Source: Simiduia sp. 21SJ11W-1
Lineage (GTDB): Bacteria; Pseudomonadota; Gammaproteobacteria; Pseudomonadales; Cellvibrionaceae
Direction of reading: 5' to 3'
Assembly: GCF_024138675.1 (NCBI RefSeq)
Contig: NZ_CP090959.1
Location: 3,708,001 to 3,772,000, forward strand
DNA length: 64,000 nucleotides
This document shows positions 51,743 to 61,139 of the stretch, in pieces. How positions within the stretch are numbered: the stretch's first letter is position 1; each line of letters begins with the position of its first letter. The notes beneath the pieces are model-generated. The model did no database searches and was not told the origin of the DNA. It saw nothing but the letters and a program-made list of their open reading frames with translations. The position numbers were made by a program, and so were the translations under genes.

Positions 51743-53995
51743 CTATTTACGCACTACCGACACGCTATCGACCTTCTGGAAGCCACGCGGCAGCTTGTTA
51801 CCACGCCGCCCACGCTCGCCACGGTAGTGCTCTAGATCACCCGCCTTCAGGGTCAGGTGGCGCTTGCCTGAGTAGACGGTCAGCTCGTCGCCTGCGCCCA
51901 GTACCGCCAGCGCCAGCAAAAACTCCTCGCGCGCTGCCAGGCGGGCCGAGGGGATATTCATGATCTTGTTGCCCTTGCCGCGCGCAAGCTCCGGCAGTTC
52001 CGAGAGCGGGAACACCAGCAGGCGGCCCTCGTTACTCACCGCCGCCAGCAGCGCATTGGCGGCCTCACCCACCGGGCAAGGGGCCATAATCCGCGCACCT
52101 TTGGGCAGGGTAACGAGCGCTTTACCGGCGCGGTTTTTAGAGGCCATATCGGCAAGCTTGCCCACAAAGCCGTAACCGGCATCAGAGGCCAGCAGCACCC
52201 GCTCGTCATCGGTACCCATGAGCGCGCCTTCAAAGGTGGCACCACTGGGCGGGTTCAGGCTGCCGGTGATGGGTTCGCCTTGGCCGCGCGCCGAGGGCAA
52301 GGTGTGGCTAGCCAGCGAATAGGAGCGGCCGGTGGAGTCGAGCAACAACACCGGCTGGTTGCTCTTGCCGCGCACCGCCAGTTTGAATTTATCGCCGGCT
52401 TTATAGTTGAGGGCAGCCGGGTCTATGTCGTGGCCTTTGGCGGCGCGAATCCAGCCTTTTTCAGAAATCACAACAGTAATCGGATCGGCAGACATCAGCT
52501 CGGTTTCGCTAAAGGCCTTGGCCTCTTCGCGCTGGACTATGGGCGAGCGGCGGGCGTCGCCGTGGGCTTCCATCACGGCCAGCAATTCTTTTTTCACAAG
52601 GCTTTTCAGGCGCGTGGCAGAGCCCAGGGTTTTTTCCAAATTGGCGCGCTCTTTTTCCAGCGCTTCCTGCTCTTGCAGGATTTTCATTTCTTCCAGGCGC
52701 GCGAGCTTGCGCAACTTGGTTTCCAGAATGTATTCCGCTTGCGCTTCATTAAGGTTAAAGCGCGCCATCAGCACGGGCTTGGGCTCGTCTTCGGTGCGGA
52801 TGATGTGAATCACTTCATCCACATTCAAAAACACAATCATCAACGCAGCCAAGCGCTCCAGGCTCTCGTTGACCTTTTCCAAACGATGCTGCAAGCGCCG
52901 GCGGGTGGTCACCAGGCGGAAGCTCAACCACTCGCTCAACAAGGTGTTGAGCGGCTTCACGGCCGGCCGCCCGTCGATGCCAATCATGTTCATGTTGATG
53001 CGGTAGCTGCGCTCGAGATCGGTGGTGGCAAACAGATGCTGCATCATCTGTGCAAGATCCACCCGGTTTGAGCGCGGCACAATCACCAGGCGGGTGGGGT
53101 TTTCGTGATCTGATTCATCGCGCAAATCTGCCACCATGGGCAGCTTTTTGGCCACCATTTGCGCAGCAATTTGCTCCAGTAGCTTGGCGCCACTCACCTG
53201 ATGGGGGAGCGCGGTTACCACCACATCGCCGTCTTCTTCTATCCACACAGCCCGCATGCGCAAACTGCCGCGCCCGGTTTCATACATTTTTACAATGTCT
53301 TCGCGCGGCGTGATAATTTCGGCTTCGGTGGGCATATCCGGGCCGTGAATAAATTCACACAGCTCGCGCACATTGGCCTGGGGGTTATCAATTAAATGTA
53401 CGCACGCACTCACCACCTCGCGCAGGTTGTGCGGCGGGATGTCGGTGGCCATACCCACGGCAATGCCGGTGGTGCCATTGAGCAGCACGTTGGGCACCTG
53501 CGCAGGCAATACCGCCGGCTCCTCCAGGGTGCCATCGAAATTGGGCAGCCAATCTACCGTGCCCTGCCCCAGCTCAGAGAGCAGCACTTCGCTGAACTTG
53601 GTAAGCCTGGATTCCGTGTAACGCATGGCGGCGAAAGATTTCGGGTCATCGGGCGAGCCCCAGTTGCCCTGGCCATCCACCAGCGGGTAGCGGTAGGAGA
53701 AGGGCTGGGCCATGAGCACCATGGCCTCGTAGGCGGCCGAATCACCGTGCGGGTGGAATTTACCAATTACATCACCCACGGTGCGGGCAGATTTCTTGAA
53801 TTTGGCGCTCGATTTCAGGCCCAGCTCGCTCATGGCATAGACAATGCGGCGCTGCACGGGCTTCAGGCCGTCACCCACGTGCGGTAGGGCGCGATCCAAA
53901 ATGACGTACATGGAGTAATCCAGGTAGGCCTTTTCAGTGAATTCCTTAAGGGCTATGCGTTCATCCGCCGGCATGGCGGTGATCAGATCAGACAT
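51743..53995 (-). CDS. parC: DNA topoisomerase IV subunit A
   Basis: 750 residues, normal ParC length. N-terminal [44 protein letters not shown] with the quinolone-determining region ([13 protein letters not shown]: wild-type-like Ser and Glu positions), catalytic tyrosine in MRYTESRLT, a tower/coiled-coil region and a C-terminal beta-pinwheel. Decatenates replicated chromosomes with ParE, which is not in the window. Confidence 0.97.
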   Translation of the reverse strand: MSDLITAMPADERIALKEFTEKAYLDYSMYVILDRALPHVGDGLKPVQRRIVYAMSELGLKSSAKFKKSARTVGDVIGKFHPHGDSAAYEAMVLMAQPFSYRYPLVDGQGNWGSPDDPKSFAAMRYTESRLTKFSEVLLSELGQGTVDWLPNFDGTLEEPAVLPAQVPNVLLNGTTGIAVGMATDIPPHNLREVVSACVHLIDNPQANVRELCEFIHGPDMPTEAEIITPREDIVKMYETGRGSLRMRAVWIEEDGDVVVTALPHQVSGAKLLEQIAAQMVAKKLPMVADLRDESDHENPTRLVIVPRSNRVDLAQMMQHLFATTDLERSYRINMNMIGIDGRPAVKPLNTLLSEWLSFRLVTTRRRLQHRLEKVNESLERLAALMIVFLNVDEVIHIIRTEDEPKPVLMARFNLNEAQAEYILETKLRKLARLEEMKILQEQEALEKERANLEKTLGSATRLKSLVKKELLAVMEAHGDARRSPIVQREEAKAFSETELMSADPITVVISEKGWIRAAKGHDIDPAALNYKAGDKFKLAVRGKSNQPVLLLDSTGRSYSLASHTLPSARGQGEPITGSLNPPSGATFEGALMGTDDERVLLASDAGYGFVGKLADMASKNRAGKALVTLPKGARIMAPCPVGEAANALLAAVSNEGRLLVFPLSELPELARGKGNKIMNIPSARLAAREEFLLALAVLGAGDELTVYSGKRHLTLKAGDLEHYRGERGRRGNKLPRGFQKVDSVSVVRK

Positions 53996-54137
53996 GCTAC
54001 TTCCTGCTGTTCATTATTCAGCGTCGGGATTCCCGAGCGAGTGCAAGGCTTATACCAAAATCAGCCCCTCACCGCCACTGCCCAAAGCGGCAAAGCCCAG
54101 CTAGAATGGAAACCTGAAACAAAAAATAGGGACGGGA

Positions 54138-55406
54138 ATGCACCATCAGAGTTCGGCACTATGGCTAGTGTGCGCCATGCTGTTTGCCACGCACGGACAA
54201 GCGCAGAGCACTGCTGAGCCCGACTGGTTTAACACCCAAAGCGTGGATGCCTGGCTTGAGGCACAACAAGCGCGCTGCGAGCTGCCGCCCCCGCCCTCGG
54301 CCCACACCATTGAAGAGTGGCCGAGCCTGTACGACTACACCCCGCGCCCGGCCCCCGATAACTACGATATCAATGCGCTTACCATCGACACCCGCTCGCG
54401 CGAGCCTGTGCGCCTGAAGGGCATTGAAAACTTCAAGCCCTACCAATCGCCCAAAACCTTTGTGGAAGACCCGGTAGAACATACACGCCTGGCGTTATCA
54501 GACCCAAATCTCTGGCCCACGTATGTGGTGCAAGAGCATGAAAAAAACTGGCTGGATAATACCCGCGAATATCTGCACGGCACGGCCCAAGAGCCGGTGG
54601 TGTGGTTTGATAACTTTTTTGCCGTTAAACGCGGGCCCAGTAAAGCCAGCCACGATTTGCGCTTAACGCCCAAACTCGATTGCAGCGACCTGCACAATTG
54701 CGAGTTTTCCTTTTCTGTGCGCAGCCGGGTGACCATGCCGCACACCGAAGAGCGCCTGAAATTGCTGCTCACCAACGAAGACCCGGACACCCTGTTCGAC
54801 ACCCTCGACCGCCGCTCGGTGACGCCCTCGCAATCCGATGAAGACAATCCGCTGTCGGCGGCACTCAGCTGGGCACTGCGCACCACCGAAAACTACAACA
54901 TCTCTATTTCATCGGGCTTGCAACTGCGCCGCCCACTGCGGGTATTTGTGCAGGCCAACACCTCCGGGCGCCTGCAGCTTTCCGAGGCGCTGCTGCTCAC
55001 TGCCGGCCAAAGCGTGTATTACCGCACCGATGAAGGCGCCGGTGCCCGCACCCAGATTGATCTGGACCACTCCATGAGCGAATCGCGCCAGGACCTTTTG
55101 CGCTGGCGCCAGCGCTATGATGTGGCCGAAGAATTTGACGGTGTAGATTGGAATACCAGCCTTGAATATTTGCACCAGGTAGACCGCGATCTGGCCTGGG
55201 GCGTGGGCATTGGCAGCGGCGGCAATATCCACAAAGCCGCCATTGCCGAGGGCCACCGCGCCTGGATGCGCTACCGCAAACGCTTTTACCGCGAGTGGCT
55301 TTTTTGGGAAGTGCAGCCTTACATCCGCTGGGAGCGCGAGTTCGATTTCGAAAACGACCCCGGCATTGAGCTCAGCATTGAAATTTATTTAGACGAAAAA
55401 CCCTGA
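54138..55406 (+). CDS. Uncharacterised exported protein, probable outer-membrane beta-barrel
   Basis: 422 residues with a clear signal peptide (LWLVCAMLFATHGQAQS). The C-terminal two thirds show alternating strands with aromatic ends (YNISISSGLQLRRPLRVFVQAN, LQLSEALLLTAGQSVYYRT, WLFWEVQPYIRWERE) as in barrels of marine gammaproteobacterial hypothetical proteins. A single gene, divergent from parC, abutting the convergent GltB-like gene. Function unknown. Confidence 0.7.
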   Translation: MHHQSSALWLVCAMLFATHGQAQSTAEPDWFNTQSVDAWLEAQQARCELPPPPSAHTIEEWPSLYDYTPRPAPDNYDINALTIDTRSREPVRLKGIENFKPYQSPKTFVEDPVEHTRLALSDPNLWPTYVVQEHEKNWLDNTREYLHGTAQEPVVWFDNFFAVKRGPSKASHDLRLTPKLDCSDLHNCEFSFSVRSRVTMPHTEERLKLLLTNEDPDTLFDTLDRRSVTPSQSDEDNPLSAALSWALRTTENYNISISSGLQLRRPLRVFVQANTSGRLQLSEALLLTAGQSVYYRTDEGAGARTQIDLDHSMSESRQDLLRWRQRYDVAEEFDGVDWNTSLEYLHQVDRDLAWGVGIGSGGNIHKAAIAEGHRAWMRYRKRFYREWLFWEVQPYIRWEREFDFENDPGIELSIEIYLDEKP

Positions 55407-56918
55407 TCACGGCGCCGGCCGATCGCTCCCCTGTACCTCGGCGTCGCGCGCCAGCACATAATCCAGCATGGGCAGCGAATGCCCCGGGCGCGTAACAAAG
55501 CGCACGTGGTCTGCACATAACTGGCGCGGCTCGCTCACACCGCAGGCATGCGCAATCATGCTGAGGCTCTCTGTCATTTGCCGCTGGTATTGCGCCACGC
55601 GCAGCGCTTTTTGCGCGGGCACCAAGCCGCGCTGCAGGCGTTTGTTGTGGGTGGTCACACCGGTGGGGCAGGTATTGAGGTTGCACTGCATAGCCTGAAT
55701 ACACCCCAGGGCAAACATAAACCCGCGCGCGCTGTTTACCGCATCGGCACCGGCGCACAAGGCCGTGGCCACGGCCGTTGGGGTAATGAGCTTGCCTGCG
55801 GCAATCACGCGAATGCGCGCTTTCAAACCGTGTTTACGCAACAGCGCCACTACCAATGGCAAACTTTCTTTGATGGGCAGGCCCGTGGTGTCCATCAGCG
55901 GTTGCGGCGCGGCACCGGAGCCGCCATCGCCGCTATCTAATGTGATGAAATCCGGCGCACTCTGGTGGCCGCGCTCGCTGATTAATAAAAATAATTCCGA
56001 CAACCAGCGGGTATCGCCCAGCACGAATTTTATGCCCGTGGGCTTGCCCGTTGCCTCGCGCACGCGGGTAATTAAATCCAGCAAATCCCCTACCTGTTTT
56101 ACCTCTGTGTGGCTATTGGGGCTAATGGATGCCTCACCCACGGGAATAGCGCGAGTGGCGGCAATTTCGGGGGTGACTTTTTCAGCCGGTAAAATGCCCC
56201 CCTTGCCGGGTTTTGCGCCCTGGCTCAGTTTGATTTCAAACATTTTTACTTCATCAAGGGCGCTTATGGCTTTTAGCTTTTCCACATCCAGCTCGCCCTT
56301 GTCATTGCGCACGCCATATTTGGCGGTGCCAATTTGAAACACCAGATCGCACTTGCCGCTCAAATGGTGTGACGACAAGCCGCCCTCGCCGGTATTCAGC
56401 CAACAACCGGCAAGCGCCGCCCCTTGCGAGAGCGCCTGCACCGCCGGCGCCGACAGGGCGCCAAAACTCATGGCGGAGATATTAAACAGCGAGCGGGTGC
56501 TATAGGGTTTGGGGCAATCGGGGCCGAAGGTGAGCAGCGCCGGAGGCTCGTGCGCTTCATTGGCAATGGGAATGAGGGCATTGAGAAAAATCGGCGTGCC
56601 GGGTTTATCAATATCGCGGGTGGAACCAAAGGCCACATTCAGGCTTTCGTTCTTGGCCGCGCGGTACACCCAGCTGCGATCGGCCCGGTTAAAGGGCAGC
56701 TCTTCGCGATCGAGTGCAAAAAAATACTGGCGGAAAAACACCCCCAGGTGCTCAAACCAATAGCGGAACCTGCCAATCACCGGGTAGTTGCGGCGAATGG
56801 CGTGCTGGGTTTGGGTGCGATCCACCACATAGGCCACCAGCAGCCAACTAAGCCCCAGCAGCAACACCACTGCCAGCAGATCGCCCAACAGTTCCAATGT
56901 CCATAAACCCCAGGCCAT
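55407..56918 (-). CDS. FMN-binding glutamate-synthase-family protein
   Basis: 503 residues from the ATG preceded by AAGGAG. Two N-terminal membrane segments (LELLGDLLAVVLLLGLSWLLVAYVV), then the central/FMN domains of glutamate synthase (PF01645 type): FNISAMSFGALSAPAVQALS, GGISS-like GEGGLSSHH, KFVLGDTRW, DGGSGAAPQPLMDTTGLP and a 3Fe-4S-type cysteine set (GCIQAMQCNLNTCPTG). It lacks the glutaminase domain, so it is not a complete GOGAT; archaeal-type or accessory glutamate synthase activity is possible. Confidence 0.85.
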   Translation of the reverse strand: MAWGLWTLELLGDLLAVVLLLGLSWLLVAYVVDRTQTQHAIRRNYPVIGRFRYWFEHLGVFFRQYFFALDREELPFNRADRSWVYRAAKNESLNVAFGSTRDIDKPGTPIFLNALIPIANEAHEPPALLTFGPDCPKPYSTRSLFNISAMSFGALSAPAVQALSQGAALAGCWLNTGEGGLSSHHLSGKCDLVFQIGTAKYGVRNDKGELDVEKLKAISALDEVKMFEIKLSQGAKPGKGGILPAEKVTPEIAATRAIPVGEASISPNSHTEVKQVGDLLDLITRVREATGKPTGIKFVLGDTRWLSELFLLISERGHQSAPDFITLDSGDGGSGAAPQPLMDTTGLPIKESLPLVVALLRKHGLKARIRVIAAGKLITPTAVATALCAGADAVNSARGFMFALGCIQAMQCNLNTCPTGVTTHNKRLQRGLVPAQKALRVAQYQRQMTESLSMIAHACGVSEPRQLCADHVRFVTRPGHSLPMLDYVLARDAEVQGSDRPAP

Positions 56919-57016
56919 GCGCGCACTCCTTGTTTGGTGGAGCCGCCATTGTAAGCCATCGGCCGGCGCCATGGTCTATTCTTGAGTCACACTCACTGAT
57001 TACACGGAATTTCCTC

Positions 57017-58672
57017 ATGCAAGCGTCTGATCTCATGGTGCAGTGCCTGGTTGAAGAAGGCATCGAATACATTTTTGGTGTGCCCGGCGAAGAGAACGCC
57101 GACTTTATGATGTCGCTGGAAAAAACCGACGCCATTCGCTTTATTCTTACCCGTCACGAACAGGGCGCGGCCTTTATGGCGGAAATTTACGGCCGCCTGA
57201 CGGGCAATCCGGCCGGTTGCCTGGGCACGCTGGGGCCGGGCGCCACCAACCTGATTACCGGCGTTGCCGATTCCAACATGGATCGCGCGCCTATGCTTGT
57301 GCTCACAGGCCAAGGGGCCTCTACGCGCCTGCACAAGGAATCGCACCAGGTGATGGATGTGGTGCACATGTTCAAACCGGTTACCAAGTGGGCCACCACC
57401 GTCTGGCACCCGGAGAATATTCCGGAGATTATGCGCAAGGCCGTGCGCGTGGCACGCACAGAAAAGCCCGGCGCGGTACACGTGGAGCTACCCGAAGACA
57501 TTGCCAAGCTGCCCACCGACAAAAAGCCCCTGCCAGTGCGCAAATTTCGCCGCCCGGTACCCGACGATAAAGCCATAAACCGCATTTTCGAACGCATCAA
57601 GGCGGCCAAACGGCCCATAATCATCGCCGGTAACGGCTGCATTCGCAGGCGTGCGAGCAAACAGTTGCGACTATTTTGCGAGGCCACAGGCATTGGCGTG
57701 CTTTCAACCTTTATGGCCAAGGGCTGCGTAGATATGGATGCCCCCTACTGCCTGTACACCATAGGCCTTGGCACCAAAGACATTCCCGCCTGCGCAGTAG
57801 ATGCCGCCGACCTTGTGATTTGCCTGGGCTATGACATGGTGGAATACCACCCCAAGCTCTGGAACAACGGCCGCACAAAACCTGTGATTCACATAGATTT
57901 TCTGCCCGCCGAAATTGATGAAAACTACCACCCTGAACTTGAGGCCGTGGGCGATTTGGCCCACGCCCTGTGGATGCTCAACGAGCGGGTAAAGGCCACC
58001 CCCGGCGAGCTGCAATTTGATTTAAGCCAGCAGCAGGCGGTGCGCCGCGACATGACCGAAGAGCTGGCCAAGCACAAAAACGACACCACAGAAGGCGTGA
58101 TTCGCCCGCAAAAAGTGCTCTGGGATGTGCGCGAGGTGATGGGCGCACACGACATTCTGCTTTCTGATGTGGGGGCCCACAAAATGTGGATTGCCCGCCA
58201 CTACCAATGCCACGAGCCCAACACCTGCCTGATACCCAACGGCTTTTGTTCCATGGGCTTTGCATTGCCCGGCGCCATAGCGGCAGCGCTGGTGCACCCC
58301 GATCGCAATATCCTCGCCATATGCGGCGATGCAGGTTTCATGATGAACGTGCAGGAAATGGAAACCGCGCGCCGGCTCAACCTCAATATCACCGTGATGG
58401 TGTGGGCCGATAACGCCTACGGGCTTATTGCCTGGAAGCAAGACAACGAGTTTGGCCGCCACACAGATCTGGATTTTGGCAACCCCGATTGGCTGAAATT
58501 GGCCGAATCCTTCGATTGGCGCGGCCACGTGGTGGAAAACGCCCAGGATGTGCAAACCACACTGGCGCAATGCTTTAGCGAACCAGGCCCGAGTCTGTTG
58601 GTCATCCCCATCGACTACCGGGAAAACAACCTGCTCACCAAACGTTTGGGCGAGCTTACCTGCTCTATTTAA
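57017..58672 (+). CDS. Acetolactate synthase-like ThDP enzyme (catabolic AlsS type)
   Basis: 551 residues from the ATG with GGAA upstream. ThDP-enzyme blocks: catalytic Glu in TRHEQGAAFMAEIYGRLTG, GTLGPGATNLITGVADSNMDRAP, and the ThDP-Mg motif GDAGFMMNVQEMETARRLNLNI, then AYGLIAWKQ. The C-terminal VIPIDYRENNLLTKRLGEL is AlsS-like. No regulatory small subunit gene is adjacent, consistent with a catabolic or accessory enzyme producing acetolactate from pyruvate. Divergent from the GltB-like gene (98-base gap). Confidence 0.85.
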   Translation: MQASDLMVQCLVEEGIEYIFGVPGEENADFMMSLEKTDAIRFILTRHEQGAAFMAEIYGRLTGNPAGCLGTLGPGATNLITGVADSNMDRAPMLVLTGQGASTRLHKESHQVMDVVHMFKPVTKWATTVWHPENIPEIMRKAVRVARTEKPGAVHVELPEDIAKLPTDKKPLPVRKFRRPVPDDKAINRIFERIKAAKRPIIIAGNGCIRRRASKQLRLFCEATGIGVLSTFMAKGCVDMDAPYCLYTIGLGTKDIPACAVDAADLVICLGYDMVEYHPKLWNNGRTKPVIHIDFLPAEIDENYHPELEAVGDLAHALWMLNERVKATPGELQFDLSQQQAVRRDMTEELAKHKNDTTEGVIRPQKVLWDVREVMGAHDILLSDVGAHKMWIARHYQCHEPNTCLIPNGFCSMGFALPGAIAAALVHPDRNILAICGDAGFMMNVQEMETARRLNLNITVMVWADNAYGLIAWKQDNEFGRHTDLDFGNPDWLKLAESFDWRGHVVENAQDVQTTLAQCFSEPGPSLLVIPIDYRENNLLTKRLGELTCSI

Positions 58673-58687
58673 CGCCCACCTGCACCC

Positions 58688-58718
58688 CTGCCCGCCAAAG
58701 CTTGCGGGCAGTTTGGTT
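58688..58718 (+). terminator. Probable terminator after acetolactate synthase-like gene
   Basis: CTGCCCGC (58688-58695) / GCGGGCAG (58704-58711), 8-base loop, followed by TTTGGTT, a poor U-run. Confidence 0.6.
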
Positions 58719-58900
58719 GCCTTGCCCCCACCTTCAAACCCACCCAGATGTGCTATTGCTCGCGAGATTTGTTTAAATGGTGGCCTCATCGTTAGGCACG
58801 CTGCCCCCATTAGGCCAATAACAGCCGCACAAGCGACGGCACTATAAAGGTCTGGTTGCGTACTTAATGCATTCACTCGCTGTTAACTCACGGAGCAAAC

Positions 58901-60394
58901 ATGCAATTAGGTGAATTTATTTCCCTAGGTCTTTATTTTGTTGTCATGATCGGCATTGGTATTTACGCCTATCGCAAAACGGCTAAGGATGTATCCGGCT
59001 ATATGCTCGGCGGCCGCCAATTGGGGCCAGGTGTTACCGCGCTCTCTGCCGGCGCCTCAGACATGAGCGGCTGGATCTTGATGGGCCTGCCCGGCGCCAT
59101 GTATGTTTCAGGTATTTCCAGTAGCTGGATTGCCATCGGCCTGGTAACCGGTGCCTGGCTTAACTACCTGGTGGTTGCACCGCGCCTGCGTGCCTATACC
59201 GAGATCGCCGAAGACGCCATCACCATTCCCGATTATTTTGAAAAGCGTTTTGCAGATCACTCGCGCACCCTGCGCATTATTTCATCGCTGGTGATCATTA
59301 TTTTCTTCACCCTCTACACCTCCTCAGGTGTGGTTGCCGGTGGCAAGCTGTTTGAAACCTCCTTCGGGCTCAGCTACTACGCAGGCCTGTACATCACCGC
59401 AGGCGTGGTGGTGGCCTACACATTGTTCGGCGGTTTTCTTGCAGTTTCCATGACGGATTTCGTGCAGGGGTGCATCATGTTTGTGGCCTTGATACTGGTA
59501 CCCGTAATCGCCTTCAGCCAGTTCGATGGCCTTACAGACTTAAACCAGCATGTTGCCGCGGTTGATCCAAACCTGTTTGGCTTTTTCACAGGCATCTCGG
59601 CGCTGGGCATTATTTCCAGCCTGGCCTGGGGCCTGGGTTACTTCGGCCAGCCGCACATTATTGTGCGCTTTATGGCCATCCGCTCACTGGCCGACATCAA
59701 AGCCGCCCGCCGCATTGGCATGAGCTGGATGATCGTTACCATTGTGGGCGCACTGGCCATCGGCTTTGTGGGCGTGGGCTTTGTGGCCAAAACCCAAGCC
59801 AACTTCACAGACCCTGAAACCATTTTCATATTCTTTGCCAAATTGCTGTTTCATCCGCTGATCAGCGGCTTTTTGCTGGCGGCCATTCTTGCCGCCATCA
59901 TGAGTACCATTTCTTCACAGCTGCTGGTGTCTTCCAGCTCGCTCACCGAAGATTTCTACAAAGCGTTTTTACGCAAAGATGCCCCGCAAACAGAGCTGCT
60001 GGTAGTGGGCCGGGTATCTGTGGTGGTGGTGGCCGCGGTGGCCATTGGTTTGGCCTACGATCGCTCCTCCACTATTCTCACCCTGGTGAGTAACGCCTGG
60101 GCAGGCTTTGGTGCAGCCTTCGGGCCACTGGTTATCTTCAGCCTGTTTTGGAAACGCATGACCCGTGAAGGTGCCATCGCCGGCATGATCACCGGTGCCG
60201 CAACCGTGCTGATCTGGCTCTATGCGCCTATCACCATCGATGGCCAAAGCCTCAGCAGCCTGATGTATGAAATTGTACCGGGCTTTGTATTGGCCTCACT
60301 CGCACTGGTGGGTGTTAGCCTCTGCACCAAAGCGCCCAACGCTGAATTGCAGGCCATGTTCGAGCAAACCGAGGCGCGCGTAAAAGCGCTCTAG
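58901..60394 (+). CDS. putP: Sodium/proline symporter
   Basis: 497 residues, thirteen-span SSS-family carrier. Family blocks: ISLGLYFVVMIGIGIYAYRKT, YMLGGRQLGPGVTALSAGASDMSGWILMGLPGA with the Na+-site Asp in ASDMSGW, GYFGQPHIIVRFMAI and STISSQLLVSSSSLTEDFYK. These are close to PutP. GGAG precedes the ATG; a terminator follows. It imports proline as nutrient or osmolyte. Confidence 0.94.
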   Translation: MQLGEFISLGLYFVVMIGIGIYAYRKTAKDVSGYMLGGRQLGPGVTALSAGASDMSGWILMGLPGAMYVSGISSSWIAIGLVTGAWLNYLVVAPRLRAYTEIAEDAITIPDYFEKRFADHSRTLRIISSLVIIIFFTLYTSSGVVAGGKLFETSFGLSYYAGLYITAGVVVAYTLFGGFLAVSMTDFVQGCIMFVALILVPVIAFSQFDGLTDLNQHVAAVDPNLFGFFTGISALGIISSLAWGLGYFGQPHIIVRFMAIRSLADIKAARRIGMSWMIVTIVGALAIGFVGVGFVAKTQANFTDPETIFIFFAKLLFHPLISGFLLAAILAAIMSTISSQLLVSSSSLTEDFYKAFLRKDAPQTELLVVGRVSVVVVAAVAIGLAYDRSSTILTLVSNAWAGFGAAFGPLVIFSLFWKRMTREGAIAGMITGAATVLIWLYAPITIDGQSLSSLMYEIVPGFVLASLALVGVSLCTKAPNAELQAMFEQTEARVKAL

Positions 60395-60411
60395 CGCAGC
60401 CGCCCCTCACA

Positions 60412-60449
60412 ATGCCACAGCCGCCCTTAGCGGCTGTGGCATTTTTTTT
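60412..60449 (+). terminator. Rho-independent terminator of putP
   Basis: 13-bp stem ATGCCACAGCCGC (60412-60424) with its complement (60430-60442), then eight T. The remainder of 60450-60639 shows nothing recognisable. Confidence 0.93.
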
Positions 60450-60639
60450 GGGCAATAGCTGGCTTTGGTGCAACGCTGCATGCCCAATATCAGGCGCAGT
60501 TGCCACGCCAATGGGGCAGCGGGCATCTGAATTGGCTCAATAGCAAACGGATAGTTTGAATACAGCACTGGTGCCGCACTATTGTGCCCGCACATCACAC
60601 TGGCGTGCACTGGCAGGTTTGTAAGGCCTGGGGTGGTGC

Positions 60640-61110
60640 CTAGCGAGACTGCAAACGCAGTTGGGTGAAGGGCAGCGGGCCGGATTCCTCTACGCGAATG
60701 GCGGGCATAAAGGTGCCCACATCCAGCTTGGCATTCAACTGGTAGGTGAGCTCGCTGGGCGAGCGGCTGGATAAATCGCTGATTAACGCCAACACATTCA
60801 TCAAACTTGCCGACACTTCAACGGTTACCGGTGTTTCGGCATAGGCCGGTAACACCGGCACCTGGTTTGCCACGCCGGAAAAAATATCGTGCCCGGCAAT
60901 GCCAATGCGATAACTCATACCCCGCACACTAATGTCGGTGGCGTTGGGGTTGGTTACTGCAAGCCCCACAGCAAAGCGGTGGTGAAAGCCGTCTGAGGTA
61001 ATGGGCTGCACACTCACAAGCTTTACCTCCGGTGCCTCAAGCCCGGGCTGAATGCCCGCGCAACCGCTTAATACCACAACAAGAATCAGCCATTGCGCGA
61101 AGCCTTTCAT
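60640..61110 (-). CDS. LEA14/WHy-domain lipoprotein
   Basis: 156 residues from the ATG preceded by AGAGG. Lipobox VLSGC, then a single WHy/LEA-14 beta-sandwich domain (APEVKLVSVQPI…HRFAVGLAVTNPNATDISVRGMSYRIGIAGHDIFSGV). Bacterial LEA14-like lipoproteins are associated with desiccation or osmotic tolerance; no activity is known. It follows the AbgT gene by 29 bases in the same direction. Confidence 0.87.
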   Translation of the reverse strand: MKGFAQWLILVVVLSGCAGIQPGLEAPEVKLVSVQPITSDGFHHRFAVGLAVTNPNATDISVRGMSYRIGIAGHDIFSGVANQVPVLPAYAETPVTVEVSASLMNVLALISDLSSRSPSELTYQLNAKLDVGTFMPAIRVEESGPLPFTQLRLQSR

Positions 61111-61139
61111 ACCCGAACCTCTCATGAGTTTTACGTGGA

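Noticed and set aside
52280-53071. 263-codon plus-strand open frame inside parC
   Set aside because: Antisense shadow of a conserved gene in GC-rich DNA.
58022-58876. 284-codon minus-strand open frame over the acetolactate synthase-like gene
   Set aside because: Antisense shadow with Gly/His-rich composition and no family features.
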